Shown: in pieces, positions 1 to 7,238 of the stretch | Layout of the letters: each line of letters begins with the position of its first letter | Position numbering within the stretch: the stretch's first letter is position 1 | NCBI GenBank assembly: GCA_023424095.1 | Contig: JAFAEG010000109.1 | Span: forward strand, 1 to 23,254 | Direction of reading: 5' to 3' | DNA from: Pseudomonadota bacterium | Lineage (GTDB): Bacteria > Pseudomonadota > Alphaproteobacteria > Sphingomonadales > Sphingomonadaceae | DNA: 23,254 nt | Made by a program: the position numbers and the translations under genes | Notes under the pieces: model-generated | Told to the model about the DNA's origin: nothing | Databases searched by the model: none | What the model saw: only the letters and a program-made list of their open reading frames with translations

Positions 1-257
1 GGGTCGGCCCGGTCCGCAAGCGATTTCCCGTCTGGGGAGCAGAAGCGGGGCTCAGGCAGACCGAAGCCCTGCTCGCGCGCTGCGGCCCGCGGGCGACCGA
101 GACCGACGATCCGCTCGATCGCGTCGCGCATCTTGCCCCGAGGCCGCCCCGTCCACCGTTCGACTGGCGCGCATCAGCGCGGCGGTTGCCTGGCGCCGTC
201 CCCACCGTCCACCTGGCGCGCCGGACGCTCTCGAAATTGCGCGGGCTATCGCGTTGA
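1..257 (+). CDS. C-terminal end of an unidentified protein (cut by window start)
   Basis: An open frame (codons from position 3) runs from the window edge to TGA at 255-257, giving 84 residues of a C-terminus. Third codon positions are strongly G/C, as in the neighbouring genes, and the other two frames read as arginine/proline-rich shadow peptide, so this is the coding frame. No family is recognised; the tail contains several basic stretches and no motif that I can name. Its stop codon overlaps the TTG start of the downstream dioxygenase gene (TTGA), which implies one transcript and translational coupling. The polysaccharide context suggests a transferase or modifying enzyme, but this is only inference from position. 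Confidence 0.6.
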   Translation, partial: VGPVRKRFPVWGAEAGLRQTEALLARCGPRATETDDPLDRVAHLAPRPPRPPFDWRASARRLPGAVPTVHLARRTLSKLRGLSR

Positions 258-1255
258 AGCCCGTCCTCGCCGATCCGGCGCTGGAGGACGCCTTTCATCA
301 CGATGGCTATGTCCCGGTGCCGCTGCTCGACGACGCGGAGCTTGCTGCCCTGCTCGCGGAGATTGCCGTGCTTCGCCCGGCGGACCGCTTTGCCCCCGAC
401 GGCAGCGGGCGGGCCGGCAACACCTATCATTGCTCGTTCCTCGACTCTTCGACCACCTACAAACGCGCCGCATTCGACCTGCTCTCGCGTCATTTCCGCA
501 ATGCCATCGATCGCCATCTGGCCGGCTACCGGGTCATCTCCGCCAATTTCTACGTGAAGCCGCCGGGACGCGGCGATCTGCGCGTTCATCAGAATTGGCC
601 GGTGCTCGATCTCGACCAGACGTCGGTGACGATCTGGTGTCCGTTGGTCGATGTCGACGCGAAAAACGGGACGCTCCACGTCGTCCCCGCCAGCCATAAA
701 TTGGTGCCGCACATAGAATCGCCCACATCGCCCTCTTACTTTTCGAGCTTCATCGACCGGGTGCCCGATTACATGATCCCGCTCCCCTGTCGGGCCGGGT
801 CGGGGGTTATTTTCGACGACAGCCTGGTCCACGGATCGCCCCCCAATCGCGGCACCGCGCCGCGCATCGCCGCGCAGCTGATTTGCATCCCAGAGGATGC
901 CGCGCCGGTCTTCTACTTCCGGGAAAGCGAGACCCGGTTCGAGCGGATCGCGGCGGAACCGGATTTCTACATCGATCAGGACCTGACCGAGATCGTGGTG
1001 CGCCAACCGGGGTGGCAGGGACTTGGCCATGTCGAAGTCCGCAACCGCCTGCTTGGCGAAGAGGAATTCGCGGCCTTGCTCGCCGGGCGCGGCCACAAAG
1101 GTCGCGCACGTTCGTCGTGGCGCGGCCAGCATAGCGCATCGGCAAATCGCGTACGTCCAGTCAAAGCGGCGGTCCGCAAGGCCCTGGCCCGCGCGGTGCC
1201 AGGCAGGGCGAAACGCGTGTTGAGACGGATGCTCGACATGGCTCCGCCCCGCTGA
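254..1255 (+). CDS. PhyH (phytanoyl-CoA dioxygenase) family protein
   Basis: 333 residues, matching the Fe(II)/2-oxoglutarate oxygenases of the phytanoyl-CoA dioxygenase type in layout. The first metal-motif region is H112-Q-N114 followed by a WCPLVD...NGTLHVVPASHK segment (about 128-149). The distal histidine H193 lies in a D-D-S-L-V-H-G-S stretch, with R204 as the expected 2-oxoglutarate ligand. The family normally has H-x-D; here the acidic residue is Asn114, so catalysis is not assured. The last 55 residues are very basic and lie outside the catalytic fold. The TTG start is chosen because it overlaps the upstream stop codon and because the reading frame is coding from there; no in-frame ATG occurs until residue 174, too late for the fold. 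The neighbouring Wzm/Wzt and epimerase genes suggest a role in modifying a surface glycan or its precursor (inference). Confidence 0.82.
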   Translation: MKPVLADPALEDAFHHDGYVPVPLLDDAELAALLAEIAVLRPADRFAPDGSGRAGNTYHCSFLDSSTTYKRAAFDLLSRHFRNAIDRHLAGYRVISANFYVKPPGRGDLRVHQNWPVLDLDQTSVTIWCPLVDVDAKNGTLHVVPASHKLVPHIESPTSPSYFSSFIDRVPDYMIPLPCRAGSGVIFDDSLVHGSPPNRGTAPRIAAQLICIPEDAAPVFYFRESETRFERIAAEPDFYIDQDLTEIVVRQPGWQGLGHVEVRNRLLGEEEFAALLAGRGHKGRARSSWRGQHSASANRVRPVKAAVRKALARAVPGRAKRVLRRMLDMAPPR

Positions 1256-1268
1256 ACACGGCCATGCT

Positions 1269-2504
1269 TCAGGGCCGGTGCGGTTCGTTTCCCCACACGC
1301 TTTCGGCTCGGACGAGGTCTCCCACGCCACGCAGGATCACCGAAATCCGATCTTCCGCACCCTCAACCACGATCGGCACACCGGGCCCGTGCCACCCCAG
1401 CAAAGCCATCGGATGCAGCGTGCGGGGATCGGACAGGGTGGCGCGGAGGCGATAGCTGCCGGCGGCGAGCGGCAGCTTCGGCACATGGCAATACAGCCGG
1501 CTCCGGCCCGCCGCGACGGCTATGGGCTCCGGCTGCAGGAAGGTGGTGACCCGCTTCGACAGGTCTTCGGTGAAGACCACGATCGAGCAGACCGCCTCCG
1601 CCGCCGATTGCAGCTCCACCTCGAGTGCGATTTCGGCCGCTTCCCCGCTGCGCAGCCGTCCGTCGGCGGGACCGGTGATCAAGGCCTTGTCGATCCGCAC
1701 CTCACTCGCCTGGGCGGCAGCTTCACCGGATTCGGCCGGGCCATCCTGCATGTCCAGCAGGCGGCTCGCCGCTTCGCTCGCGCTGCCGGCAAAGGCGACC
1801 CGGCCATGGTCGAGCAGGATGCCGCGATTGCACAGGGTCTGCAGCTGATAGATGTTGTGCGACACGAAGGCCAAGGCGCCGCCGCGGTCGAGATGCTCGC
1901 CCAAGAAGCGCAGGCATTTGCGCTGGAAGGCGACGTCGCCAACGGCGAGCGCTTCATCCAGCACCAGCAGGTCGTTGGGCGGCGCCACGGCGATCGCATA
2001 AGCCAGCCGCGCCCTCATCCCTGTGCTGTAATGAACGAGCGGCGCGTCGAACATCTCGTCCAGCTCCGCAAACGCTTCGATCTGTTCGATCAATGCGGGC
2101 CGCGTCGCGGCGGGAATGCCGTGCCAGGCCAGGACCAGATTGGCATTGTCGCGGCCTGAAAGGGTCGCGTTGAAGCCGCTGCCAAGTTCGATCACCGCGC
2201 CTTGCCGGCCGGTCGACCGGACCTCCCCGCTGTCGGGCTTCAGCAGGCCGGCGATGAGCCGCAGCAGGGTGCTCTTGCCCGCGCCATTGTGCCCGACGAT
2301 CGCCAGCGCGTCGCCGGGCTGCAGCGCCAGCGACACATCGTCCAGGGCCCAGAATTCGTCGGTGCGCAGCGCCGGCCGGCCAATGCTTGTCCGCCAGGGC
2401 ATGAACTCCCTGGCGATATCGGCGACCCCGTAGCGCAGCGAGCGGCGCAGGCCGCGGGTGAAGCGCTTCGAGACGCCATCGACTTCAAGCATGGGTGCCG
2501 ACAC
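1269..2504 (-). CDS. wzt: Wzt-type ABC transporter ATPase for polysaccharide export
   Basis: 411 residues. The N-terminal half is an ABC ATPase: Walker A GHNGAGKST at 71-79, signature YSTGMRARLAYAIA from 159, Walker B LLVLDEALAVGD at 179-190 and switch histidine H216. The insertion between the first strands and the E-L-G-S-G-F segment near 106-111 is typical of the O-antigen/teichoic-acid export subfamily. Residues from about 265 to 411 form an additional domain of beta character, like the glycan-binding C-terminal domain of Wzt proteins that recognise the modified chain end. The GTG start lies 6 bases after the permease stop; an ATG four codons later (2492) is an alternative. It should energise export of an undecaprenyl-linked glycan with the adjacent permease. 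Convergent with the PhyH gene, 13 bases apart. Confidence 0.9.
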   Translation of the reverse strand: MSAPMLEVDGVSKRFTRGLRRSLRYGVADIAREFMPWRTSIGRPALRTDEFWALDDVSLALQPGDALAIVGHNGAGKSTLLRLIAGLLKPDSGEVRSTGRQGAVIELGSGFNATLSGRDNANLVLAWHGIPAATRPALIEQIEAFAELDEMFDAPLVHYSTGMRARLAYAIAVAPPNDLLVLDEALAVGDVAFQRKCLRFLGEHLDRGGALAFVSHNIYQLQTLCNRGILLDHGRVAFAGSASEAASRLLDMQDGPAESGEAAAQASEVRIDKALITGPADGRLRSGEAAEIALEVELQSAAEAVCSIVVFTEDLSKRVTTFLQPEPIAVAAGRSRLYCHVPKLPLAAGSYRLRATLSDPRTLHPMALLGWHGPGVPIVVEGAEDRISVILRGVGDLVRAESVWGNEPHRP

Positions 2505-2510
2505 GCGCGC

Positions 2511-3374
2511 TCAACCCGTCCGGGCGAGGAGATGGGGCCGCGCCACGCGATACAGCCCCCAGGCAAGCAGGCAGGTCGCGAGCGCCAAAGCGGCCACAAG
2601 ATAGAACGACCAGCCGACCGGCGCTGCCCTCAGCCATCCCCGCGTCCCGTCCAGCAGCGGCGTGACCGGGTTGAGCCAGAGCAGGCTGCCCGGCGGGAGC
2701 GCATAGAAGACCGGCGTGAGGAAGATGGCGAAGCCTGCGATCAGGCCGATGGCGCGGCTCACATCGTCATAGAGTAGGCCCAGCGGCGTGATGAAAAGAC
2801 CCACTCCGGAGCCGAGCAGGATGAGCAGGGCCGCGCCGAACGGGAGCAGCAGCCAGGCGGCGAGCGGCAGCACCCCGGCAATGGCCGCCGCCACGAACAA
2901 CAGGGTCAGCCGGATCGCCATGTTCAACAGCAGTTCGAGCAGTCCGGCGAACAGCACCGCCTCATGCGCGACCGCATTGTTGGCGAGGAAATGCCGGTGC
3001 GTCGTGAATTGCTGCAGCGGCATGTTCAGGGCGTCGATGAAACTCTGCCACAGATAGATGCCGGCGAGCACGAAGATCGGATAGGGCAGGATCGTTTCGG
3101 GCAGGATGATCAGCCGGTTCGCGCGGATCATGGTGAAGATCAAAGCGAACATGATGCCGGGCAGGAGCAGCCAGGCATAGCCAAGCCACAGCCGCCGGTG
3201 CCGGGCGCGCATCGATGCACGAAACAGAACGAAGCCCGCCGCGGGCGTTCGGCGCAGATCGGCCATCGCGGCCGAGGCGAAGGCGCGCGGCCGCCGCAAT
3301 TGCGGCGTCGCATCGTTCGTCGTCGCGATGTCCGGCCCGGCCGCGTCGGCGGCCGTTGGCGCGTCAGTCTTCAT
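2511..3374 (-). CDS. wzm: Wzm-type ABC transporter permease for polysaccharide export
   Basis: 287 residues from an ATG preceded by a purine-rich GGCGGGGA element; the frame is open further upstream, but that extension lacks a good start. An N-terminal cytoplasmic segment of about 60 residues precedes about six hydrophobic helices, with the segment WLGYAWLLLPGIMFALIFTMI opening the membrane domain, as in ABC-2 type O-antigen/capsule permeases. The gene sits between the epimerase gene (23-base gap) and the ATPase gene (6-base gap) on the same strand, so the transporter halves are almost certainly co-expressed. Expected role: inner-membrane channel that moves a lipid-linked polysaccharide to the periplasmic side. 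Substrate cannot be read from the sequence. Confidence 0.87.
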   Translation of the reverse strand: MKTDAPTAADAAGPDIATTNDATPQLRRPRAFASAAMADLRRTPAAGFVLFRASMRARHRRLWLGYAWLLLPGIMFALIFTMIRANRLIILPETILPYPIFVLAGIYLWQSFIDALNMPLQQFTTHRHFLANNAVAHEAVLFAGLLELLLNMAIRLTLLFVAAAIAGVLPLAAWLLLPFGAALLILLGSGVGLFITPLGLLYDDVSRAIGLIAGFAIFLTPVFYALPPGSLLWLNPVTPLLDGTRGWLRAAPVGWSFYLVAALALATCLLAWGLYRVARPHLLARTG

Positions 3375-3397
3375 GCCGCATTCCCCGCCGGCTCGGC

Positions 3398-4330
3398 CTA
3401 GCCGCCGACCGCGGCCCGCGAAAGTCCCCAAGGCTCGGCGGCGGGAGGCGAATGGCCCGTTTGCCGATAGGCTTCGGTCAAGCGGGCAAAGCCGGTCGCC
3501 AGGTCGATCCCGGCCTCCCAGCCCAGCAGGCTGCGCGCCTGCCCCGGATCGCCGACGAAGCGCGCGACGTCGTAATTGCGCGGCGGCGCGATCTCGAGAT
3601 CGAGGTCGAACCTGCTCACGCGTGCAGCCAGCTCGGCGAGGTCGGACAAAGTGGTCCCGACCCCGGTCAGGAGGTGCACGGGGGGCAGCAGCTCCCGCCC
3701 GGCGCTTGCCTCGATATGCATCTCGAGCCCGCTCACCACGTCATCGACATGGGTAAAATCGAACATGTTCTCGGGGCCTTCGAGGCGAAGCGCACCGCCG
3801 TGGGCGGCCGCGCGGGCGAAGGCCGGGATCACCCGGTCGACGTGGTCGTCGGTCGAACCATAGACGTTGGAAAAGCGGACGATGTTGGCGACGATGCCGG
3901 CGGCGCGCGCCTCCTCCACCATCTGTTCGCCGCTTACCTTGGAACGCGCATAGACGTTGAGCGGGGCATGGGGCGCGTCTTCGGCGACCGGCAGCATGGC
4001 GGGCTCGCCATAGACTTCCCGGCTGCTGGCGAACAGCAGCCAGGGCCGCCGCGACCCTGCTGCCATGGCGCGCAGCAACGCCTGCAACGCATCGACATTG
4101 ACCGCCTGCGTGAGCCCGGGATCGCGCTCCGCCCAGACCACCCGCGAAATCGCCGCGAGATGGATCACGCCGCTGACCCCTTCGAGGGCCGCCGCGAGCG
4201 CAGCATGATCCCGCGTATCCTCGCTGGCCGAGCGTGCGATGTCATATTCCCGAACGGGAATGCCGCGCGCGATCAACCGCCTGACAAGCGGGCGGCCGAT
4301 CAAGCCCCGAGAACCGGTAATTAGAATCAA
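3398..4330 (-). CDS. NAD-dependent epimerase/dehydratase (extended SDR family)
   Basis: 310 residues from a TTG start that yields M-I-L-I-T-G-S-R-G-L-I-G, the usual opening of this family, with a GGGGGG ribosome-binding stretch about 6 bases upstream. A TTG at 4357 in the same frame would add nine residues and is less likely. The NAD-binding GxxGxxG is at residues 6-12, a serine-rich S-S-R segment near 102-104 and the catalytic Y127-x-x-x-K131 pair follow, and an N-V-Y-G segment comes later. This is the nucleotide-sugar epimerase/4,6-dehydratase/reductase fold. It is the first gene of the epimerase-wzm-wzt operon, so it probably makes a sugar nucleotide for the exported glycan. The exact sugar cannot be assigned. 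An A/T-rich GATAAT at 4394-4399 (minus strand) is a possible -10 element, without a clear -35. Confidence 0.85.
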   Translation of the reverse strand: MILITGSRGLIGRPLVRRLIARGIPVREYDIARSASEDTRDHAALAAALEGVSGVIHLAAISRVVWAERDPGLTQAVNVDALQALLRAMAAGSRRPWLLFASSREVYGEPAMLPVAEDAPHAPLNVYARSKVSGEQMVEEARAAGIVANIVRFSNVYGSTDDHVDRVIPAFARAAAHGGALRLEGPENMFDFTHVDDVVSGLEMHIEASAGRELLPPVHLLTGVGTTLSDLAELAARVSRFDLDLEIAPPRNYDVARFVGDPGQARSLLGWEAGIDLATGFARLTEAYRQTGHSPPAAEPWGLSRAAVGG

Positions 4331-4450
4331 AGATTTGCCCCCCCGGCGATGTAACAACTGATACAGGGAGGCTGCTTCTTGGCAAGTTTCTTAATTATCC
4401 GAATGCCTTGCGGCAGCTATTTCGAGCAAGGTCGGGATTGGACGCAGGTC

Positions 4451-4481
4451 CACCCTCCGGTCGCGGCGCAACCGGAGGGTG
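4451..4481 (-). terminator. Hairpin terminator of the TonB receptor gene
   Basis: A perfect 11-bp inverted repeat (CACCCTCCGGT at 4451-4461, ACCGGAGGGTG at 4471-4481) with a 9-base loop starts 13 bases beyond the stop codon of the TonB-dependent receptor. No T-run follows on the minus strand, so it is not a textbook intrinsic terminator, but the stem is long and GC-rich. It also separates the receptor from the downstream epimerase operon. Confidence 0.7.
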
Positions 4482-4494
4482 AGGTCCGCCGCCG

Positions 4495-6480
4495 CTAATT
4501 CCCGCCGAAATTCAGCCTGACGCCGGCATTGGCGACGAAGCCATCTGTCGGCGCCCAGGCGTCCACCGTCCAGCGACCGTCCGCCGCCCGCACCGGCCGC
4601 ACCAGCGGGTTGAAGCGGGTCTGCCGCACGTCGGTGATGTTCTCGAAGTTCACGAACAAACGCACCCGCCCGAGGATGATCTCGCCGAGCAGGCCGAGCT
4701 CCAGATAGGGCCGGCTCTCCGTCCGGAACGGATCGTCATTGAGCGCCTGCTTGCCGGTATAATAAGCCTCGACCCCGATCCGCCCGCGGCCATGGCTTTC
4801 CCACACCGCGACCAGACCGGCGCTGTGCCGGGGCGTCAGCGGCAGCGCGCGCCGCGCGATTCCGCCTGCGACCGGCTCATCGGCATCGACGAACACATAA
4901 TTGCCGGTCACCGTGAAGCCGTCCCGCCGGTAGCGCAGCAACGCCTCCGCCCCGCGGATCTGCGTGGTCCCAAGGCTGTTTTCCAGCCGCACCCGATCGG
5001 GAGCGATGGTCACCAGCCGCGCCGTGCCGTCGAGGTTGGAGCCGAACAGGGTCAGATTCGCCTCGAACGGCCCGCGCGCCCAGCCGAAGTCGAGCGACGC
5101 GGTTTCCGCCGTCTCCGCCCTGAGACCCGCCAGCGGCTCCAGCCGCGCCAGGCCGGCATCGTCCACTTCGTCCACGAACGGCGTCGGCGCGAAGAAGCCG
5201 CGGCCGTAGGACGCGCGGATCGTCCACGGCCCTGGCCGCCACGCTGCCGAGACGCGCGGGCTGAAGCGCGTGCCATATTCATTGTGAAAATCCACCCGGC
5301 CGCTGGCGGCGAGGGTCAGCTCCTCCGACAGATCCTGCTCCACCTGCGCGAACAGGCCCGGCGCCGTGAAGCGATAGTCGAACGCCGGAAAGGTCTGCGA
5401 AGCGAACGCATCCGACTGGAAGGCCAGGCCGGCGACCAGCGCCCGCCCGTCCGACCGCGCCGTCACCGAAGCCTCGGCGAAGATCGTCTCGTGCCGATCC
5501 TCCTCGATCACCGTCCCGAACTGGTGGCTATGGTCCTGCCGCATCCAGGACCCGCGCAACTGCGCCGCAATCCCTTCGGCCAACGGCAGCTCCGCTACCA
5601 ACCCGGCATCCAGCCGCCCCGTCTCCTGGGTCTGCGCAAAGGGCATGCCGTCCGGCGCCGCCCGGCCGGGCAGGGTCCCGCCGACGCGGTCCTCGCCCAT
5701 CGCACCGAGCGTCGCAAAGACCTTCGCGCCGCTTTCGCCGGTCCAGAACAAACGCGGCCGCACGGTCCAGCGCTCATAGCCCGGAATGTCGATCCAGCCG
5801 TCCTCGTCCAGATCGACCCGGCTCTGCCGGTGCAGCCCGCCGGTCAGCGACAGGCCGATTTCGCGCCCCGCCGGCCCGGCGAGGTAGGTGGTCAGATCCT
5901 GCCCGTCGCGCGTCGTGACGTTCAGCAAAGTCTCCGCCTCGAACCAGTCGCGCGGCCGCCGCGAAACGAGATTGATCACGCCCCCGAGGGCCGATGACCC
6001 GTAGAGCGCCGAAGCCGCGCCCTTGATCACCTCGACCTGGCCGAGGTCCGTCGGCGTGATCTGCAGCAGCCCCAGCGCCTGGCCGCCGTACAAAGGCAGG
6101 CCGTCGGCGAGCAGCTGAGTGTAGCGCCCGTCCATCCCCTGCACGCGGATGTTGGACGCGCCCAGCCCCGGCGAGGTGGTCTGCACCCGCAAGCCCCCCG
6201 TTTCCGCCAGCACCATCGAAATGTTGCCGGGCCGCATGATGATCTTTTCCTCGATCTCCTCGCGGTTCAGCACCTCGACCCGGATCGGCTCATCCTGGAT
6301 GCGCCGCCCGGTGCGCGTGGCCTGCACCACGATTTCCTCGGACTCTTCCTCTTCCTGTTCGGCTTCGGCGGTGGCAGCGGCCTCGACCTCAAGCTCGACC
6401 GGCTGCGCCCAGGCCGTCCCGGCCAGGGCAAAAGCGCCCACGCCCGCCAGGGCGCCGCGCAACACATGCATGCGTGTCAT
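4495..6480 (-). CDS. TonB-dependent outer-membrane receptor
   Basis: 661 residues. A signal peptide ends at A-W-A25, followed by an acidic low-complexity stretch (E/A-rich, about 30-49) and a TonB-box-like E-E-I-V-V-Q-A-T-R (49-55). The plug domain follows, with recognisable segments near 111-130 (IRVQGMDGRYTQLLADGLPL) and 150-175 (VEVIKGAASALYGSSALGGV). The rest, to the C-terminus, reads as a 22-strand beta-barrel with alternating aromatic strands; it ends V-R-L-N-F-G-G-N, two to three residues past the usual terminal aromatic. GGAGA lies 6 bases before the ATG. Length and plug sequence resemble BtuB/ZnuD-like receptors rather than large siderophore receptors. The gene follows a small exported Cys/His-rich protein by 56 bases on the same strand, which suggests metal or metal-complex uptake (inference). 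Confidence 0.92.
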   Translation of the reverse strand: MTRMHVLRGALAGVGAFALAGTAWAQPVELEVEAAATAEAEQEEEESEEIVVQATRTGRRIQDEPIRVEVLNREEIEEKIIMRPGNISMVLAETGGLRVQTTSPGLGASNIRVQGMDGRYTQLLADGLPLYGGQALGLLQITPTDLGQVEVIKGAASALYGSSALGGVINLVSRRPRDWFEAETLLNVTTRDGQDLTTYLAGPAGREIGLSLTGGLHRQSRVDLDEDGWIDIPGYERWTVRPRLFWTGESGAKVFATLGAMGEDRVGGTLPGRAAPDGMPFAQTQETGRLDAGLVAELPLAEGIAAQLRGSWMRQDHSHQFGTVIEEDRHETIFAEASVTARSDGRALVAGLAFQSDAFASQTFPAFDYRFTAPGLFAQVEQDLSEELTLAASGRVDFHNEYGTRFSPRVSAAWRPGPWTIRASYGRGFFAPTPFVDEVDDAGLARLEPLAGLRAETAETASLDFGWARGPFEANLTLFGSNLDGTARLVTIAPDRVRLENSLGTTQIRGAEALLRYRRDGFTVTGNYVFVDADEPVAGGIARRALPLTPRHSAGLVAVWESHGRGRIGVEAYYTGKQALNDDPFRTESRPYLELGLLGEIILGRVRLFVNFENITDVRQTRFNPLVRPVRAADGRWTVDAWAPTDGFVANAGVRLNFGGN

Positions 6481-6536
6481 TGTTCGTCTCCATATTGCGT
6501 CTGATCGGAAAGCGGCCGCGAGAGGGCCGCGCCGGA

Positions 6537-6911
6537 TCAGCCGCGCGGAGGACGTTCGAGCCCGGACGGGGCGGAAGAGACGAAGGCCGCCGCATCAGGC
6601 GGCGTAAAGCTGGAGAGGCGCACGATCAGCACGGGTTCAGCGCTCCGCACGCCAAGGTCGCCATGGCCGTGGGAGAAGGCGCAATGGCTGTCCGGAGCCG
6701 GAACGTCGCCGGGATCGGACTTGCTGCCCGGTTCCTCATGCTCGGAGGCCTCAGCCTCATGCCCATCGTCATGCTCGGCCCCGGCGAAGTGCGTCGCCGT
6801 ATCCCAGGAACAGCCGATTTCAGCGATGGCGGGGGAGGCGACGACGAACGCAAGCAGCAACGCTGAGATCAGCGCAATTGCGCGTCGCAGAAGGTTGGTC
6901 GCCACAGCCAC
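6537..6911 (-). CDS. Small exported Cys/His-rich protein, possible metal binder
   Basis: 124 residues, GTG start. A signal peptide (charged N-region, hydrophobic core 11-25, cleavage after A-I-A30) leaves a mature chain of about 94 residues containing C34, C77 and seven histidines (41, 47, 51, 58, 76, 81, 83) among many acidic residues; the centre is D-S-H-C-A-F-S-H-G-H-G-D. The C-terminus is proline-rich. I do not recognise a named family with certainty; the shape recalls small periplasmic proteins such as DUF2946 that sit next to metal-related TonB receptors. It lies 56 bases upstream of the receptor and probably shares its transcript. A 6-bp inverted repeat GCGGCC/GGCCGC lies in the gap. 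The ribosome-binding site is weak; a second GTG two codons later is possible. Confidence 0.68.
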   Translation of the reverse strand: MAVATNLLRRAIALISALLLAFVVASPAIAEIGCSWDTATHFAGAEHDDGHEAEASEHEEPGSKSDPGDVPAPDSHCAFSHGHGDLGVRSAEPVLIVRLSSFTPPDAAAFVSSAPSGLERPPRG

Positions 6912-7200
6912 ATGCGCTCTATAATCGAATTGAGCGCTTTAAGAACCTGCCAGTTATGCGCGCAGGCGCCTTTGAAGATCGTCCTTCCCCAATAGGATTC
7001 GACATGATCCAAATTGGAGGCGCGTCGTATCGGGACTAAGCCACGATCATCCCGCCCTTCCGGCCTGATTTATCAAATGCCGGATGGAGGCCGGGCCAGA
7101 CCTCCACGCCAAAGTTCACGGCGCCATTCTTGCCATTCCGCATGAACTTCGTGGCCTTTCGCCTCGGCCCCGCAAGGGACCCGGTCTGCCCTGGCCAGCT
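6912..7200. other. Gene-free stretch upstream of the Cys/His-rich protein gene
   Basis: Between the small exported protein gene and the terminator hairpin I see no reading frame with credible coding character on either strand; the frames present are fragments or shadows of the gene to the right. The region next to the start codon of the exported protein is A/T-richer than its surroundings and contains an inverted repeat (see 6914-6937). No riboswitch consensus such as a cobalamin B12 box was recognised. Confidence 0.5.
6914..6937. promoter_or_regulatory. Inverted repeat with AT-rich core before the Cys/His-rich protein gene
   Basis: GCGCTC (6914-6919) and GAGCGC (6932-6937) flank a 12-base AT-rich core containing TATAAT on the plus strand and GATTATAG on the minus strand. 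It lies 3-26 bases upstream of the GTG start on the minus strand, so a repressor bound here would block expression of the exported protein and the TonB receptor. Whether this is a metal-regulator site is not decided by the sequence; it does not match a Fur or Zur consensus that I know. Confidence 0.35.
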
Positions 7201-7230
7201 GCAGCCCGCGCTCCGGCAGACGCGGGCTGC
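7201..7230 (-). terminator. Strong hairpin downstream of the secreted-protein gene
   Basis: A perfect 10-bp GC-rich stem (GCAGCCCGCG at 7201-7210 with CGCGGGCTGC at 7221-7230) and a 10-base loop, starting 8 bases after the TGA of the secreted protein gene on the minus strand. No T-run follows. The position directly behind a stop codon makes transcription termination the likely role. Confidence 0.65.
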
Positions 7231-7238
7231 CCCCCAAA

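Noticed and set aside
3215..4324. Open frame antisense to the epimerase gene
   Set aside because: The epimerase has intact GxxGxxG and YxxxK motifs on the other strand; this frame shows none.
4792..5997. Long open frame antisense to the TonB receptor
   Set aside because: Arg/Pro/Ala-rich sequence without motifs opposite a well-supported receptor gene.
6912..7200. Cobalamin riboswitch upstream of the TonB receptor operon
   Set aside because: No B12-box or other conserved riboswitch core was recognised on the minus strand.
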